A DNA stretch of 64,000 nt from Giesbergeria sp. (GTDB lineage Bacteria; Pseudomonadota; Gammaproteobacteria; Burkholderiales; Burkholderiaceae_C), in NCBI GenBank assembly GCA_017985015.1, contig JAGNYI010000016.1, forward strand, positions 1 through 64,000. Reading direction: 5' to 3'. Position numbers and translations under genes: made by a program. How positions within the stretch are numbered: position 1 is the stretch's first letter; each line of letters begins with the position of its first letter. Below are positions 8,771 through 18,152 of this stretch, piece after piece. The notes below the pieces were generated by a model that was not told the DNA's origin, did not search any database, and saw only the letters and a program-made list of their open reading frames with translations.

Positions 8771-10096
8771 ATGCATCTTCAGCCTCACGATTCCAGTCGC
8801 CCTCTTGCGGCGTGCGCGCCCCAAGCCGCCTACCCTCAATGGCGCGTCCACCTGTACTTGCGCTCATCGGCGCTTTTGTTTGCCTTGCTGATCAGCGGCC
8901 TGCTCGTCGCCGGTTGTTCCGACAAGACGCCCGCCGCGGGGAAGGCCCCCGTCAGCGCAGCCAGAGAACCCACCAAGGTCGGCGTGATCACTTTGCAGGC
9001 GCAAGCGCAGACCCTGACCAGTGCGTTGCCGGGCCGCACCAGCGCATTCATGAGCGCCGACATCCGGCCACAAATCAACGGAATCGTGCAAAAGCGCTTG
9101 TTCACTGAGGGCGCCACCGTGAAAGCGGGGCAGGCGCTGTACCAGATCGATGCGGCGCCTTACCAGGCTACAGAAGCGGCGGCGAGAGCCGCGCTGGCCA
9201 AGGCACAGGCCCAGGCACGCACTGCCGAGGTCAATTCCAAACGCAATGCCGAATTGGTGCGCATCGATGCCATCAGCCGCCAGGCCTACGACGAAAGCTT
9301 GGCCACGGCGCAGCAGACTGCATCCGACGTCGCCATGGCACAGGCGGCGCTGGCGACCGCGCGCATCAACCTCGGCTACACGCGCATCGTGGCACCCATC
9401 TCCGGGCGCACGGCGCTTTCGAATGTCAACGCCGGCGGCTTGGTGACGGCCAACCAGACAGGCGTGCTCACCACGATTTCGCAGCTGGACCCCATGTACA
9501 TCGACGTGACGCAGTCGAGCAGCGAGTTGCTTCAGCTCAAGCGCGACTTGGCTGCGGGCCGCTTTGAAAAGCTGGGGGAAGGCGCCGTGCGCATCACCAT
9601 CTTGCTGGAAGACGGCAGCAAGTATGCCCACTCGGGGCGGCTGCAGTTTGCGGGTGTTACGGTGAACCCGAGCACTGGCGCCGTCACGTTGCGCGCGGTG
9701 GTGCCCAACCCTGACGGTGTGTTGATGCCCGGAATGTATGTGCAAACCCTGCTGCCGACCGGCGTGTCCAGTGAGGCCCTACTGGTGCCACAGCAGGCCG
9801 TTACCCGTGATATCGCCGGCAAGGCCAATGTGCTGGTGGTAGGTCCTGACAACAAGGTGGCGCGCCGCGCGATCGAAATTGACCGCGCGGTGGGCAGCCG
9901 GTGGCTGGTCAGCAGCGGACTGGCCGCCGGCGACACGGTCGTGGTCGATGGGTTCCAGCGCATCAAGCCGGGCGATACCGTGGCCCCGCAACCGGTGCAG
10001 CTACCAGGCGGAGGGACGCGAGCGCCTGCGGCACCGGCCATGGCTCCAGGCGCTGCTGCGGTGCCTGCCCCCTCGGCCAGCAATCCCGCCCGCTGA
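8771..10096 (+). CDS. RND efflux periplasmic adaptor (membrane fusion protein)
   Basis: This 441-aa AcrA/MexA-type adaptor bridges the inner-membrane pump and the outer-membrane channel. I chose the ATG at 8771. A hydrophobic stretch ends in a lipobox LVAGC with the acylated cysteine at about residue 49, so the protein should be a lipoprotein. Barrel-sandwich halves flank a coiled-coil hairpin (about residues 120-200; ARAALAKAQAQARTAEVN). Typical blocks are RPQINGIVQKRLFTEGATVK and TRIVAPISGRTALSNVNAGG. The N-terminus before the lipobox is longer than usual, so a more downstream start is possible. Pump and channel genes follow in the same operon. Confidence 0.9.
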   Translation: MHLQPHDSSRPLAACAPQAAYPQWRVHLYLRSSALLFALLISGLLVAGCSDKTPAAGKAPVSAAREPTKVGVITLQAQAQTLTSALPGRTSAFMSADIRPQINGIVQKRLFTEGATVKAGQALYQIDAAPYQATEAAARAALAKAQAQARTAEVNSKRNAELVRIDAISRQAYDESLATAQQTASDVAMAQAALATARINLGYTRIVAPISGRTALSNVNAGGLVTANQTGVLTTISQLDPMYIDVTQSSSELLQLKRDLAAGRFEKLGEGAVRITILLEDGSKYAHSGRLQFAGVTVNPSTGAVTLRAVVPNPDGVLMPGMYVQTLLPTGVSSEALLVPQQAVTRDIAGKANVLVVGPDNKVARRAIEIDRAVGSRWLVSSGLAAGDTVVVDGFQRIKPGDTVAPQPVQLPGGGTRAPAAPAMAPGAAAVPAPSASNPAR

Positions 10097-10109
10097 GCAG
10101 ACCCGCACC

Positions 10110-13100
10110 ATGGCACCCTTTTTCATCAACCGGCCCATCTTCGCGTGGGTGCTGGCCATTGTCATCATGCTCGCCGGTGGCTTGTCCATCTTCACGCTGC
10201 CGCTGGAGCAATACCCCGACATCGCGCCACCCAACGTGACGATTGGCACCACGTACACCGGTGCCTCGGCCGAGACGGTGGAAAACTCGGTCACACAGGT
10301 GATCGAGCAGCAACTCAAGGGCATCGACAACCTGCTCTACATGGGCTCGACCAGCGACGCTTCAGGCCAGTCGCGCACCACGCTGACGTTCAGCCCGGGA
10401 ACCAACATCGACGTAGCGCAGGTGCAGGTGCAGAACAAACTGCAATCCGCCGTCAACCGCTTGCCCGAGGCAGTGAAGAGCCGCGGCGTGTTCGTCAACA
10501 AGGGCGGCAACGACTACCTGACCACCTACAGCTTTACCTCGCCCGACCCGAACGTGAGCCAGGTGGACGTGGGCGACTACCTCTCGACCAACCTGGTCGA
10601 TGTGATCGGTCGGGTGGACGGTGTGGGCGATGTGCGGGTGTTCGGCACCGGCTATGCCATGCGCATCTGGATGAACCCGGCGCTGCTGGAGAAATTCGCG
10701 TTGATGCCGTCCGACATCATTGCGGCGCTGAACGCGCAGAACGCGCAAGTTTCGGCCGGCCAGCTCGGCGCCCTGCCCGCCGCGCCCGACCAGCAGCTCA
10801 ATGCCACCATCACCGCGCGCACCAAGCTCAAGACGGTGGACGAATTCAAGAACATCCTGCTCAAGGTCGCACCCGACGGCTCCGCAGTGCTGATGAAAGA
10901 CGTGGCCCGTGTAGAGCTGGGCGCCGACAACCTCTCCATCACCTCCCGCCTGAATGGCAAGCCCGGCGCCGGCATGGGCATCGTGCTGGCCGATGGCGCC
11001 AATGCCACCTCGGTGTCCGATGCGGTCAATGCCAAACTGGCCGAGCTCCAGCCTTTCTTCCCCAACGGATTGACATCGTTCATCAGCTCGGATTCGACAC
11101 CGTTCGTGCGCGCCTCGATCAAGGAAGTCGTGGTGGCCCTGGGCGAAGCGATCTTGCTGGTGGTGCTGGTGATGTTTCTGTTCCTGCAGAACCTTCGCGC
11201 CACGCTCATTCCAGCCATTGCCGTGCCGGTGGTGCTGCTCGGCACCATGGGAGTGCTGTCGATTGCGGGGTATTCCATCAACACGCTGACCATGTTCGCG
11301 CTGGTGCTGGCCATCGGCCTCCTGGTGGACGACGCCATCGTGGTGGTGGAGAACGTCGAGCGGGTCATGTCCGAGGAAGGCCTGTCTCCGAAGGAGGCCA
11401 CCCGCAAATCGATGGCAGAGATCACGCCGGCGCTGATCGGCATTGCACTCACGCTCTCCGCCGTGTTCATCCCCATGGCCTTCTTTGGTGGTTCCACTGG
11501 CGTCATTTACCGCCAGTTTTCCATCACCATCGTTTCGGCGATGGCGCTCTCGGTGTTCGTGGCATTGAGCCTCACACCCGCTCTGTGCGCCACTCTTCTC
11601 CAACCCGTGACAAAAGGTCATCACCCTGGGCACGGCGATGCGCCGCGGCGCGGGCTGTTCGGTATCTCGGACCGGTTTTTCCACTGGTTCAACGGCCAAT
11701 TCGACCGCAATGCCAGCCGCTATCAAGGTGCGGTGCGTCACCTGCTGCGCAGCAGCAAACGCATGTTGCTGATTTTCCTGCTCATTTGCGGCGGGACGGC
11801 GTTCCTCTTCAGCAAACTGCCAACCTCTTTCCTGCCGGTGGAAGACCAAGGCTATATGCGCATCCAGATCAGCCTGCCGCCTGGCAGCACCGATGCGCGC
11901 CTGCAGTCGGTCATGAAGGAGGTGCAGGAGTATTTCGCCAAGCAGCCTGACGTCATCAGTTTCAACTCCATCACGGGGCTGAGCGGCGACCAGGCCTCGG
12001 CACGCGGCTTCCTGCGGCTCAAGGACTGGAGCGAGCGCAAGCGCCCTGACCAAACTGCGGAAGCGATTGCACGCAAGGCCACCAAAGATCTCACGGCATT
12101 GCGCGACGCGCGCATCTTCGTGACGCTTCCGCCTGCGGTTCGAGGGCTGGGATCGGATTCCGGCTTCAACTTCCAGCTCAAGGACCTCAGTGGCGTGGGG
12201 CACGACGCGCTGGTGCGCGCGCGTGACCAGGTCCTCGACCTGGCCAAGGGCAACCCATTGATCCGCACCTTGCGCAGCAACAATCTGGACGACAGCTCGC
12301 AGTTGGGCGTGGCCATTGACGACCGCAAGGCCGCCGCATTGGGCGTAAGCACCGCCAACATCAACGGCGTGCTCTCCAGCGCCATGGGCGGAACCTACGT
12401 GAACGACTTTCTGAACGACGGCCGCGTCAAGCGCGTGTACGTTCAAGGCGACGCGCCCTACCGCATGCTGCCGCAGGATATCGGCCAGTGGACGGTGCGC
12501 AACGACAAGGGTGAGATGGTGCCGTTCCGTGCGTTCTCGTCCACCAGCTGGACGTATGGCGCGCCGCAGCTGCAGCGCTATAACGGCAGTCCGAGTTACG
12601 AATTCGTCGGCGATGCGGCTGCGGGCGTGAGCTCGGGCACGGCCATGGACGCGGTGGAAGCCCTGCTCAAGCAGTTGCCAACGGGCATTGGCTACGAATG
12701 GACCGGCGCATCGCTGCAAGAACGCCTGTCCGGCGCACAGGCGCCGCTGCTGTACGCCGTGTCGGTGCTGTTCGTGTTCCTGTGTCTTGCTGCGCTGTAC
12801 GAGAGCTGGACGGTACCGCTCGCCGTCATCCTGGCCGTGCCTCTGGGTGTGGTGGGGGCTCTGGTCTTCACCGGCCTGCGCGGTCTCTCCAACGACGTGT
12901 ACTTCCAGGTGGGGCTGCTCACCACGGTGGGCCTGGCTTCCAAGAACGCCATCCTGATCGTCGAATTTGCGACGCAATTGCAGGAAGCCGGGCGCAGCGT
13001 CTACGACGCCACCGTGGAGGCCGTGCGATTGCGCCTGCGCCCCATCTTGATGACATCGATGGCATTCGGCTTCGGCGTATTGCCGCTCGCTTTGGGCAGC

Positions 13101-13292
13101 GGCGCCGGCGCTGGCGGGCGCCACGCCATTGGCACCGCAGTGCTGGGCGGCGTGATCTTCTCTACCTCCCTTGGAATCTTCTTTGTGCCGATCTTCTTTC
13201 TGGTGGTGCGCAGCTGGTTTGCCAGCCGCTCACGCCACGAAGACGATGCAGCCCCGCCGCCCAAAGCGCCTGCGTTGGAGGGCGCCGTATGA
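10110..13292 (+). CDS. RND efflux pump, HAE1 (AcrB/MexB) family
   Basis: This 1060-aa proton-driven multidrug pump starts MAPFFINRPIFAWVLAIVIM at 10110, 13 nt after the adaptor gene. The paired aspartates of the proton relay, D407 and D408 (GLLVDDAIVVVENVERVM), are at the same numbers as in AcrB. Two large periplasmic loops separate two six-helix bundles, and the second bundle includes GLLTTVGLASKNAILIVEFA. Length matches AcrB-type pumps. No adjacent TetR repressor is present, unlike many acrAB operons, so control is unclear. Substrates cannot be read from the sequence. Confidence 0.95.
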   Translation: MAPFFINRPIFAWVLAIVIMLAGGLSIFTLPLEQYPDIAPPNVTIGTTYTGASAETVENSVTQVIEQQLKGIDNLLYMGSTSDASGQSRTTLTFSPGTNIDVAQVQVQNKLQSAVNRLPEAVKSRGVFVNKGGNDYLTTYSFTSPDPNVSQVDVGDYLSTNLVDVIGRVDGVGDVRVFGTGYAMRIWMNPALLEKFALMPSDIIAALNAQNAQVSAGQLGALPAAPDQQLNATITARTKLKTVDEFKNILLKVAPDGSAVLMKDVARVELGADNLSITSRLNGKPGAGMGIVLADGANATSVSDAVNAKLAELQPFFPNGLTSFISSDSTPFVRASIKEVVVALGEAILLVVLVMFLFLQNLRATLIPAIAVPVVLLGTMGVLSIAGYSINTLTMFALVLAIGLLVDDAIVVVENVERVMSEEGLSPKEATRKSMAEITPALIGIALTLSAVFIPMAFFGGSTGVIYRQFSITIVSAMALSVFVALSLTPALCATLLQPVTKGHHPGHGDAPRRGLFGISDRFFHWFNGQFDRNASRYQGAVRHLLRSSKRMLLIFLLICGGTAFLFSKLPTSFLPVEDQGYMRIQISLPPGSTDARLQSVMKEVQEYFAKQPDVISFNSITGLSGDQASARGFLRLKDWSERKRPDQTAEAIARKATKDLTALRDARIFVTLPPAVRGLGSDSGFNFQLKDLSGVGHDALVRARDQVLDLAKGNPLIRTLRSNNLDDSSQLGVAIDDRKAAALGVSTANINGVLSSAMGGTYVNDFLNDGRVKRVYVQGDAPYRMLPQDIGQWTVRNDKGEMVPFRAFSSTSWTYGAPQLQRYNGSPSYEFVGDAAAGVSSGTAMDAVEALLKQLPTGIGYEWTGASLQERLSGAQAPLLYAVSVLFVFLCLAALYESWTVPLAVILAVPLGVVGALVFTGLRGLSNDVYFQVGLLTTVGLASKNAILIVEFATQLQEAGRSVYDATVEAVRLRLRPILMTSMAFGFGVLPLALGSGAGAGGRHAIGTAVLGGVIFSTSLGIFFVPIFFLVVRSWFASRSRHEDDAAPPPKAPALEGAV

Positions 13293-14770
13293 AGACCCCA
13301 TTTTTTCTGGCTCAACTGGCGCAAGCTTCGCTGCCAACACGCAGAGCCCCTGGCGAGCGCGTGGCGCCGTGGTGGCTCACCGCGGCAATCGCCGCGTCGC
13401 TGGCCGGCTGCGTCAATTTGGCGCCGCTCACCGGTACGCCTGTCGCACCAGTGCCCGGCACTGTAGGCGCTGGCGCCACCGCTGCGCCCGCGCAGCCCAC
13501 CGCGCACAGCCTGGAGCAAGCCGAGGCCCTGGCCTGGGTTCAGGCACCGCAATTGCGCCAAGTCATTGCGCTGGCACTGGCCAACAACCGCGACCTGCGC
13601 CTGGCACTCACCAACATCGAAAAGGCCCGCGCGCAGTACGGCGTTCAGCAGGCGGATCGACTCCCCACGGTTGCCGCCTCGGCCCAGGCCAACCGCACCC
13701 GGGCGGCGCAGGATCTGACCACCGCCGGGCGCGACCAAACCACCAGTCAGTTGGTTGCGCAGATCGGCTTTGTCAGCTACGAGCTCGACCTGTGGGGGCG
13801 GGTGCGCAACCTGAACGAAGCGGCGCTGCAGCAGTATTTTCTGACCACCGAGAACCAGCGCAATGTGCAAGTCACCCTGGTGGCCGATGTCGCCAATGCC
13901 TGGCTCGCGCTGGCAGCGGACCAGGCCCGGCTGGAACTGGCGCAAAGCACACTCGCATCCCGTCGCAAGGCCTTTGCCATTACGCAGCGCACATATGAGT
14001 TGGGCGCCACATCCGGCTTGGTATTGGCACAGAACCAGACCACGGTGGATTCGGCACGAGGCGACGTAGCGGTCTATTCGAGCCAGATCGACCGAGACCG
14101 CAATGCGCTCCAGTTGCTCGTGGGGGGTCCGGTCCCAAAAGCTCTGCTGCCTGGGCCGCTGGCGAGCAACACCCCCAGTGCGGCGGCCTTGGCAGAGCTG
14201 ACAGCGCCATTGCCATCAAGCCGACTGCTGGCACGGCCTGACATCCAGGCGGCCGAATACGCATTGCGCGCGGCCACGGCCAATATCGGCGCGGCGCGTG
14301 CAGCGCTGTTTCCCACCATCAGCCTGACCGCATCGGCTGGCACGGCCAGCAACGAGCTCTCCAACCTGTTCGGCGCAGGCAATGGCACCTGGAGCTTCGT
14401 GCCACTGGTGCGCCTGCCGATCTTCGACGGCGGGCGCAACCGCGCCAATGTGCAGGTGGCCGAGGCCAATGAGCAGCTAGCGCTCGCGCAGTACGAAAAG
14501 ACGGTGCAGACCGCGTTTCGTGAAACCGCCGATGCGCTTGCCGACCGGGCACGCTGGGCCGAGCGGCTTGAGGCCCAAGCGTCGCTCCTCGCGGCCACGC
14601 AAAAGGCGTTTGATCTGTCCGAGGCACGCTTCAAGGCCGGCGTGGACAACTACCTCTCGGTGCTGGACGCGCAGCGCAGCCTATACGCCGCGCAGCAAAC
14701 CCAGATCACGCTGCAACTGGCAGAACAGGTCAACCGCATCACGCTGTACAAGGTGCTTGGCGGAAGTTGA
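13289..14770 (+). CDS. outer-membrane efflux channel lipoprotein (NodT/OprM type)
   Basis: This 493-aa protein is the outer-membrane channel of the tripartite pump. Its ATG overlaps the pump stop codon (ATGA at 13289-13292), giving coupled translation. An N-terminal signal ends in a lipobox SLAGC with cysteine 41, the acylation site in OprM/NodT proteins. Two outer-membrane efflux repeats follow (for example LALANNRDLRLALTNIEKAR near residue 95 and RPDIQAAEYALRAATANIGA near 315). It completes an adaptor-pump-channel operon. Confidence 0.92.
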   Translation: MKTPFFLAQLAQASLPTRRAPGERVAPWWLTAAIAASLAGCVNLAPLTGTPVAPVPGTVGAGATAAPAQPTAHSLEQAEALAWVQAPQLRQVIALALANNRDLRLALTNIEKARAQYGVQQADRLPTVAASAQANRTRAAQDLTTAGRDQTTSQLVAQIGFVSYELDLWGRVRNLNEAALQQYFLTTENQRNVQVTLVADVANAWLALAADQARLELAQSTLASRRKAFAITQRTYELGATSGLVLAQNQTTVDSARGDVAVYSSQIDRDRNALQLLVGGPVPKALLPGPLASNTPSAAALAELTAPLPSSRLLARPDIQAAEYALRAATANIGAARAALFPTISLTASAGTASNELSNLFGAGNGTWSFVPLVRLPIFDGGRNRANVQVAEANEQLALAQYEKTVQTAFRETADALADRARWAERLEAQASLLAATQKAFDLSEARFKAGVDNYLSVLDAQRSLYAAQQTQITLQLAEQVNRITLYKVLGGS

Positions 14771-14780
14771 TCGCATTCTG

Positions 14781-14846
14781 ATATTAAAAATATAGCTGAA
14801 AACGCTTACTGCATAAGCGCTAGAGGCCAATTTCTCTTAGATTTTT
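14781..14846 (+). repeat. AAGCGCTAGAG intergenic repeat, copy B
   Basis: This copy fills the gap between the convergent efflux-channel and ABC-exporter genes. The core reads TATAGCTGAAAACGCTTACT then GCATAAGCGCTAGAGGCCAA. Its position between two converging genes would suit bidirectional transcript-end protection, which is inference. Confidence 0.8.
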
Positions 14847-14891
14847 CCCTGAACCCAACCCACCAGTGCGCACCGAGTGCGATCCGCGCAG

Positions 14892-16718
14892 TCAGACGTT
14901 TGCGCCGTCCCCGCTTTGCTGCAGCGCCCACATCTGCGCATAACGTCCGCCCGCCGCCAGCAGCGCACTGTGGCTGCCGCGCTCGACGATCTGACCGGCG
15001 TCCATGACCAGGATTTCGTGCGCATCCACCACGGTGGAGAGGCGGTGCGCGATCACCAGCGTGGTCTTGCCACGCGCGACGCCGCGCAGCTCGGCCTGGA
15101 TGGCGCGCTCGTTGGCCGAATCCAGTGCCGAGGTGGCTTCGTCAAACACCAGAATGGGCGGGTTCTTGAGCAGGGTGCGGGCAATCGCCACGCGCTGCTT
15201 CTCGCCGCCCGAGAGCTTGAGGCCGCGCTCGCCCACCATGGTCTCGTAGCCCTTGGGCGTACTGGCAATGAAGTCGTGGATGTGCGCCGCGCGTGCCGCC
15301 TGCTCGACCTCTTGCTGCGTGGCACCGGGCCGACCATAGGCAATGTTGTAGGCCACGGTGTCGTTGAACAGCACCGTGTCCTGCGGCACGATGCCCAGGG
15401 CTTTGCGCACACTCGCTTGGGTGACACTGCGCATCTCCTGCCCGCCAATCGTGATGCGGCCCTGCTGGATGTCGTAGAAGCGAAACAACAGCCGCGCCAG
15501 TGTGGATTTGCCCGCGCCAGACGGCCCGACCACCGCCACCGTCTTGCCTGCGGGAATCTCAAAGCTCACACCGCGCAGGATCGGGCGGTCGCTCTCGTAC
15601 GCAAAGTGCACGTCTTCAAAGCGCACCGCCGGGCTGCTCGCAGAAGATAGGAGGAGTGGCTCGGCACCCGGCGCATCGGCCACCTCGCGCTCGCGGTCCA
15701 TGAGCGTGAACATCTTGTCCAGGTCGGTCAGGTTCTGCTTGATTTCGCGGTAAATCACGCCAAAGAAGTTCAGCGGGATGTAGAGCTGGATCATGAAGGC
15801 GTTGACCATGACCAGGTCACCCAGCGTCATGTGCCCGGCGGCGACGCCCTGCGTCGCACGCCAGAGCATGGCGACCAGCGTGGTGGCGATGATGGCCTGC
15901 TGGCCGGCGTTGAGCATCGAGAGCGTGCTCTGGCTTTTGAGCCGCGCGCGGCGCAGGCCCTCCAGGCTTTCGTCGTAGCGCAGCGCCTCGAAGTCTTCGT
16001 TGTTGAAGTACTTCACCGTTTCGTAGTTGAGCAGCGAATCGACCGCCTTGGTGTGGGCGGCCGAATCGAGCAGGTTGGCCTCGCGCCGGAACTTGGTGCG
16101 CCACTCCGTCACCACGACGGTGTAACTGATGTAGAGCACCAGCGCGGCGAGTGTGATCCAGACAAACCACATATCGAAGCGGTTGCCCAGCACCGAGAGC
16201 ACCAGCACCACCTCGACCAGGGTGGAGACGATGTTGAACAGCGCAAACGACACCAGCGACTCGATGCCGCGCACCCCGCGCTCAATGTCGCGCGTCATGC
16301 CGCCGGTCTGGCGCTCCAGGTGAAAACGCAGCGAGAGGCCGTGCAGATGCCGGAACGTCTCCAGCGCAATCGAGCGCGCCGCGCCCTGCGTGGCCTTGGC
16401 AAACACCAGCTCGCGCAGCTCGGTAAACATCGAGGTCATCAGCCGCAGCGCGCCATAGCCCAGCAGCAGCGCCACGGGCACCACGAGCAGCGCGGCCGCA
16501 TCGCCGGGCGGGAGCTGCATCGCATCGACCAGGCGCTTGAGCACCAGCGGCACGCCCACATTGGCAAGCTTGGCGCCCAGCATGAAGACCAGCGCAGCCA
16601 GCACGCGCCACTTGTAGCGCCACAGATAAGGAACCAGGCGCCCAAGCGTCGCCCAATCAGAGCGGGTGCGGGACTGGCCTGTTGGAGCCGGAGGTGGGGA
16701 ATCGCCGTGGTGGCGCAT
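14892..16718 (-). CDS. ABC exporter, Atm1/HMT1-type half transporter
   Basis: This 608-aa protein fuses an N-terminal six-helix membrane domain to a C-terminal ATPase. Walker A GPSGAGKST is near residue 395, the signature LSGGEKQRVAIARTL near 500, and DEATSALD follows. Sequences such as FFGVIYREIKQNLTDLDKMF and NYETVKYFNNEDFEALRYDE are characteristic of the Atm1/ABCB7/HMT1 family, which exports glutathione-linked sulfur or metal compounds. The substrate is inferred only from the family. It is divergent from the YciA gene, with 43 nt between starts. Confidence 0.92.
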   Translation of the reverse strand: MRHHGDSPPPAPTGQSRTRSDWATLGRLVPYLWRYKWRVLAALVFMLGAKLANVGVPLVLKRLVDAMQLPPGDAAALLVVPVALLLGYGALRLMTSMFTELRELVFAKATQGAARSIALETFRHLHGLSLRFHLERQTGGMTRDIERGVRGIESLVSFALFNIVSTLVEVVLVLSVLGNRFDMWFVWITLAALVLYISYTVVVTEWRTKFRREANLLDSAAHTKAVDSLLNYETVKYFNNEDFEALRYDESLEGLRRARLKSQSTLSMLNAGQQAIIATTLVAMLWRATQGVAAGHMTLGDLVMVNAFMIQLYIPLNFFGVIYREIKQNLTDLDKMFTLMDREREVADAPGAEPLLLSSASSPAVRFEDVHFAYESDRPILRGVSFEIPAGKTVAVVGPSGAGKSTLARLLFRFYDIQQGRITIGGQEMRSVTQASVRKALGIVPQDTVLFNDTVAYNIAYGRPGATQQEVEQAARAAHIHDFIASTPKGYETMVGERGLKLSGGEKQRVAIARTLLKNPPILVFDEATSALDSANERAIQAELRGVARGKTTLVIAHRLSTVVDAHEILVMDAGQIVERGSHSALLAAGGRYAQMWALQQSGDGANV

Positions 16719-16761
16719 TGGGGGACAATTCGACGCGTTGAATCAACCCTGATTGTTGCCC

Positions 16762-17202
16762 ATGAGCGAACTGCCTGCACCGCCCGCGCTACCCATCCTG
16801 CCCGCCCCCGCACCTCCCTGCGAGCACGAACTCGTGCTCAAGGTGATTCCCATGCCGGCGGACAGCAATGCCAACGGCGACATTTTCGGCGGCTGGGTCA
16901 TGGCCCAGGTCGATCTGGCGGGTTCGGTGCTTCCCGCCCGCTACATCCGCGGCCGCATGGCCACCGTGGCCGTGAACGAGTTCATCTTCAAGCAGCCAGT
17001 GCGCGTGGGCGACATCTGCTCCTTCTTCGCCCACGTCACGCGTATTGGACGCACCTCGGTCACCGTGGAGGTCGAGGTCTATTCGGAACGTTTTGCAGGG
17101 CAGGGGCAGTATTTGAAGGTGACCGAGGCGCGGCTCACTTATGTGGCGATTGACGCGGAGGGGCGACCGCGGGCAGTGGTGGTTCCTGGGGGCGCACAGT
17201 AA
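16762..17202 (+). CDS. yciA: acyl-CoA thioesterase, YciA family
   Basis: This 146-aa hot-dog fold protein hydrolyses acyl-CoA esters in the cytosol. I preferred the ATG at 16762 over the TTG 9 nt upstream. The family core is visible: MPADSNANGDIFGGWVMAQV, with the catalytic-loop residues NGDIFGGW, then RMATVAVNEFIFKQPVRVGD. The C-terminus is rich in small residues. A decayed partial copy of this gene lies at 26825-27055, so this locus has been duplicated at least once. Confidence 0.9.
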   Translation: MSELPAPPALPILPAPAPPCEHELVLKVIPMPADSNANGDIFGGWVMAQVDLAGSVLPARYIRGRMATVAVNEFIFKQPVRVGDICSFFAHVTRIGRTSVTVEVEVYSERFAGQGQYLKVTEARLTYVAIDAEGRPRAVVVPGGAQ

Positions 17203-17256
17203 TAGGGCATATGCGAAGTGCCGCTCGCGGTTGACAGCTTGCCCAGCAGCGTGCGG

Positions 17257-17295
17257 TGTCCGTTGTCCGTTGTCCGTTGTCCGTTGTCCGTTGTC
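17257..17295. repeat. heptanucleotide tandem repeat (TGTCCGT)
   Basis: Five perfect tandem TGTCCGT units run from 17257 to 17291, followed by a partial TGTC. They lie in the gap between yciA and the YciI-like gene and are not in a gene I accept. A 7-bp unit can vary in number by slipped-strand replication. Confidence 0.9.
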
Positions 17296-17480
17296 AGAGT
17301 GGCTTCGGTGTATGGCTGTCGATAGAGGGCATGAGAAGAACGACCTTTCCTTCGACTCGCCCTGGTTCGGCCAGTCGAACCCACCGAACTGTGCACACCT
17401 TTTTCAACCGCTCCCCGAGCCCCTGCGACGCCTTGCCGTGTCTGCGGCCTGCAGCTTGCACCCGCCGGCGCACGGTGCAG

Positions 17481-17735
17481 TCACTTGGCCTGCCATTCGT
17501 GCACCGTGACGACCGAAGACCCGCTGGTGTGCAACGGATCTCTGAATGCCACCGCTTCGGCCTCTTGCCGGTTCGCAACCTGGAGCACATAAGCGCCGCC
17601 TGATCGATCGGTAAAGGGACCTGCAAGTGCGATTTGGCCTTGCTTCCTCAGACGGTCCAAAAACGCGTAGTGGTCGTCAATGACGGCACTTTGAAATTGC
17701 GGTGTCCTGAAGGTGATCACCAGGTAGAGGGCCAT
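17481..17735 (-). CDS. YciI-like (YCII-related) small protein
   Basis: This 84-aa protein has the dimeric ferredoxin-like YCII fold. Visible marks are the N-terminal strand ALYLVITFRT, the helix HYAFLDRLRKQGQIALAGPF and the end HEWQAK. The fold's usual His-Asp pair may correspond to the DDHYAF segment. Function is generally unknown; some members act on chlorinated aromatics or are fused to sigma factors. It follows the cupin gene in the same direction, 69 nt downstream. Confidence 0.8.
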   Translation of the reverse strand: MALYLVITFRTPQFQSAVIDDHYAFLDRLRKQGQIALAGPFTDRSGGAYVLQVANRQEAEAVAFRDPLHTSGSSVVTVHEWQAK

Positions 17736-17804
17736 TCCACATCCTTTTCCATTGCCTGAAGTCAGAAAGCGCGCCCTGCGGAGCCTGACGACCTTTCCGG
17801 ACCG

Positions 17805-18125
17805 TCACTCGGAGCCGGACTGCTCGATCACCAGAATACGGGCCTCACCCTGCGGGTGCGCGACGTGCTCGCAACCCACGTCTGCGAAGAAGACATCCCC
17901 TGTCCGCAACTCGATGATCTCTTCCACACCCGCTTGACGAACATGCATCTGTACGCATCCGTCGAGTACCGCGAACACCTCCTGCCCGTCATTGACATGC
18001 CAGTGGTAGGGCTGGTCTGCCCAGTGCAGGCGAGCAGTGATGCCATTCATCTCGGCAATATCTTGCGCGCCCCAGGCCCGCTCGGCCCGGAAATCCTTTG
18101 CCCGGAAAACTCTCATGGGATGCAT
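17805..18125 (-). CDS. small cupin-domain protein
   Basis: This 106-aa single-domain cupin shows the two family motifs: first WADQPYHWHVNDGQEVFAVL (HxH, then E), and later RTGDVFFADVGCEHVAHPQG (GD then H). These place the expected metal ligands on a beta-barrel, so a metal-binding enzyme or sensor is likely. The role is unknown. It lies 27 nt after the EamA transporter gene and before the YciI-like gene, all on the minus strand, so the three probably form one operon. Confidence 0.82.
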   Translation of the reverse strand: MHPMRVFRAKDFRAERAWGAQDIAEMNGITARLHWADQPYHWHVNDGQEVFAVLDGCVQMHVRQAGVEEIIELRTGDVFFADVGCEHVAHPQGEARILVIEQSGSE

Positions 18126-18152
18126 CCTTTGCTTGGAAAGCCCTTTGAAATT

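Noticed and set aside
10362-13124. 920-aa minus-strand open frame opposite the RND pump
   Set aside because: Long antisense frames are common in high-GC DNA; the plus-strand pump is unmistakable.
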